7,188 bases of DNA, taken from positions 1-7,188 of the forward strand of contig JAGBGB010000129.1 of assembly GCA_017936205.1 (NCBI GenBank), in the 5' to 3' direction. This document shows, in pieces, positions 6,070 through 7,188 of this stretch (position 1 is its first letter; every line of letters begins with the position of its first letter). This stretch comes from Oscillospiraceae bacterium (lineage in GTDB: Bacteria; Bacillota; Clostridia; Oscillospirales; Oscillospiraceae). Below the pieces are notes generated by a model. It was not told where the DNA came from and did no database searches. It saw only the letters and a list, made by a program, of their open reading frames with translations. The translations under genes and the position numbers were made by a program.

Positions 6070-7188
6070 TTATTGAAAGTATGCTTTAGCACTGTCGCTG
6101 TAAGCGAAGAGGGCTTTGCATAGGTCGAGCAATGCACCTTCCTTATTGTTGCCGTAGGTATCCGCACTGTATTGCAGGGTGCAGGATACAGGAGTGCTGT
6201 CTGCGAAGATCTGCACGGAAACCACAGCTCTCAGCTCTGCTGCCAACAGTGCATCCAAGGTGAAGGCATAAAGCATCCGATCCGGGTTGTAGAGCTCAGG
6301 ATCCGCTAAGGTCACAGTCTTAGCTGTGCCGTGAATATCGGTGTAACTTACCTTTAGACTCAGCTTGGACAGATCGCCCTTGTAATTAACAGGGTCGAAG
6401 ACGAATTTCAGAGCAACCTTGGATTCCAGATCCAGAGCCTTACCTGCCCATGTGATGGGGGCACTCTCTACATCATTCAGAACCTTGTTGGTATTGCCGA
6501 AGGTTACAGCCCCTATATCGGACAAATACGCCTTGTGTACTGCTGTCATATTGGCATCTGTAAGAGCATCCGTACGATAGCTCTTGAAGATCTGAGCCTT
6601 GGCGCCGTAGCGGAGCAGATCTGCACAGAGGATCTTTAATGCCTCAGGTCTGTCGGGGTTGTTCAGCTGAGAATAGGCATAGCTTGCGATGCTGTATACA
6701 TCTATGGGAGAACAATAGGGCTGCCCATTCTTTGTGCCGTAGATCACAGAGGAGATTTTGTCGTTCATCTGTACGGCTGTGAGCCCGTTGAGGGTGAAGT
6801 AATAATAGTTGCCGTTCTCCACAGGCTCTATGCGAATGGTGCTTGTTCCTGTCTGACGGTTCCCTTCATAGCAATCTACCGTGCTTTCCACGTAAACGGT
6901 GCTCATATCGAAGCCCTCTAAGAGGGTCTTGGAAATCAGCAGATTGACAGAAATATCGCTTGCAAGGTTCAGACTGTGATTCAGCTTCAGGGAGGCTTCC
7001 TCCACAGGCTCCTTGACCTCAGGCTCACCGCAGATACAGAAGCCGTCCTTGTAGCTGTGAGCGGTCTCGGTGGAGTAGCTGCAATTCTTACAGGTGACCT
7101 TGTGGGTCAGTGCGTCGATCTTGGTGTAGATGTAGCTATGACCGGTTGCGGGGACAGTCTGCTGTGCAACGAGAACAGCGGAACAGAC
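6070..7188 (-). CDS. C-terminal part of a large secreted protein with Cys-rich repeat and duplicated tail domain (5' end beyond window)
   Basis: The frame is open from the right edge to a TAA at 6070-6072, giving 372 residues. A GTG at 7005 is not a credible start because the open frame and homologous repeat sequence continue upstream of it. Fragment residues 1 to about 60 are a Cys-rich repeat segment (VCSAVLVAQQTVPATGHS, then TCKNC and CICG) much like the one at the left edge of the neighbouring lyase gene. Residues 67-371 form a tail domain opening with LKLNHSLNLASDIS and ending SAKAYFQ. I recognise this tail from the C-termini of giant extracellular proteins of gut Clostridia, but know no assigned function. 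It has no transmembrane segment, LPXTG-type signal or visible catalytic motif. The catalytic or binding part presumably lies upstream, outside the window. It precedes the lyase gene on the same strand with a 205-bp gap, so co-transcription is possible but not shown. Confidence 0.9.
   Translation of the reverse strand, partial: VCSAVLVAQQTVPATGHSYIYTKIDALTHKVTCKNCSYSTETAHSYKDGFCICGEPEVKEPVEEASLKLNHSLNLASDISVNLLISKTLLEGFDMSTVYVESTVDCYEGNRQTGTSTIRIEPVENGNYYYFTLNGLTAVQMNDKISSVIYGTKNGQPYCSPIDVYSIASYAYSQLNNPDRPEALKILCADLLRYGAKAQIFKSYRTDALTDANMTAVHKAYLSDIGAVTFGNTNKVLNDVESAPITWAGKALDLESKVALKFVFDPVNYKGDLSKLSLKVSYTDIHGTAKTVTLADPELYNPDRMLYAFTLDALLAAELRAVVSVQIFADSTPVSCTLQYSADTYGNNKEGALLDLCKALFAYSDSAKAYFQ
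6076..6972 (-). other. C-terminal tail domain with two related halves
   Basis: The first half (6577-6972) has SLNLASDISV, YYYFTLNGLTAVQ, VYSIASYAY and LCADLLRYGAKAQ. The second half (6076-6438) has ALDLESKVAL, LYAFTLDALLAAE, QYSADTYGN and LCKALFAYSDSAKAYF. Order and spacing of these landmarks correspond, which indicates an ancient internal duplication. No function is known to me; a terminal position after Cys-rich repeats suggests a role in surface attachment or folding. Confidence 0.7.
7006..7188 (-). repeat. Cys-rich repeat segment of the right-hand gene, continuing past the right edge
   Basis: It reads VCSAVLVAQQTVPATGHSYI, then TYTK-like IYTKID, TCKNCSYS, a second AHSYKDG and CICG before an acidic linker (EPEVKEPVEE). 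Bases 7151-7188 match 43-80 of the other gene at 32 of 38 positions, so the two proteins share this element nearly unchanged. Confidence 0.8.

Noticed and set aside
7003..7005. GTG as start of the right-hand gene
   Set aside because: The same frame stays open to the right edge and encodes Cys-rich repeat sequence homologous to the other gene, so this is an internal Val codon.

Overview
The window looks like chromosomal DNA of a gut-type Clostridia bacterium (Oscillospiraceae/Ruminococcaceae or a close relative). This rests on the architecture: very long secreted enzymes followed by tandem beta-rich modules, an InlB-type repeat, short Cys-rich 'PTCT..G......CxxC' repeats and a characteristic C-terminal tail domain. 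I assign the group from remembered family patterns, not from a search. No 16S, tRNA or other phylogenetic marker is present.

Both real genes are on the minus strand and both run off the window. The right-hand gene (6070-7188) is the last 372 codons of a large secreted protein: one Cys-rich repeat segment, then a C-terminal tail domain made of two related halves. A 205-bp intergenic region (5865-6069) follows, holding a Shine-Dalgarno sequence, a perfect TATAAT box, an 11-bp inverted repeat and a small 7-bp hairpin. The left-hand gene (5864 down to base 1, at least 1954 codons, no in-frame stop or frameshift seen) encodes a signal peptide, a complete polysaccharide lyase family 8 (PL8) catalytic region of about 860 residues, four divergent copies of a module of about 200 residues, an InlB-type repeat and at least three Cys-rich repeats that continue past the left edge.

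The two genes look like neighbours in a locus for extracellular breakdown of an acidic polysaccharide, and both carry the same kind of surface/adhesion tail. The most notable points are: a PL8 active site in which the usual catalytic Asn position is occupied by Arg; four tandem copies of an apparently uncharacterised jelly-roll-like module; and a tail domain built by internal duplication. All plus-strand open frames, including a 362-codon one, are antisense shadows of these two genes. I saw no CRISPR, transposase, phage or RNA gene.
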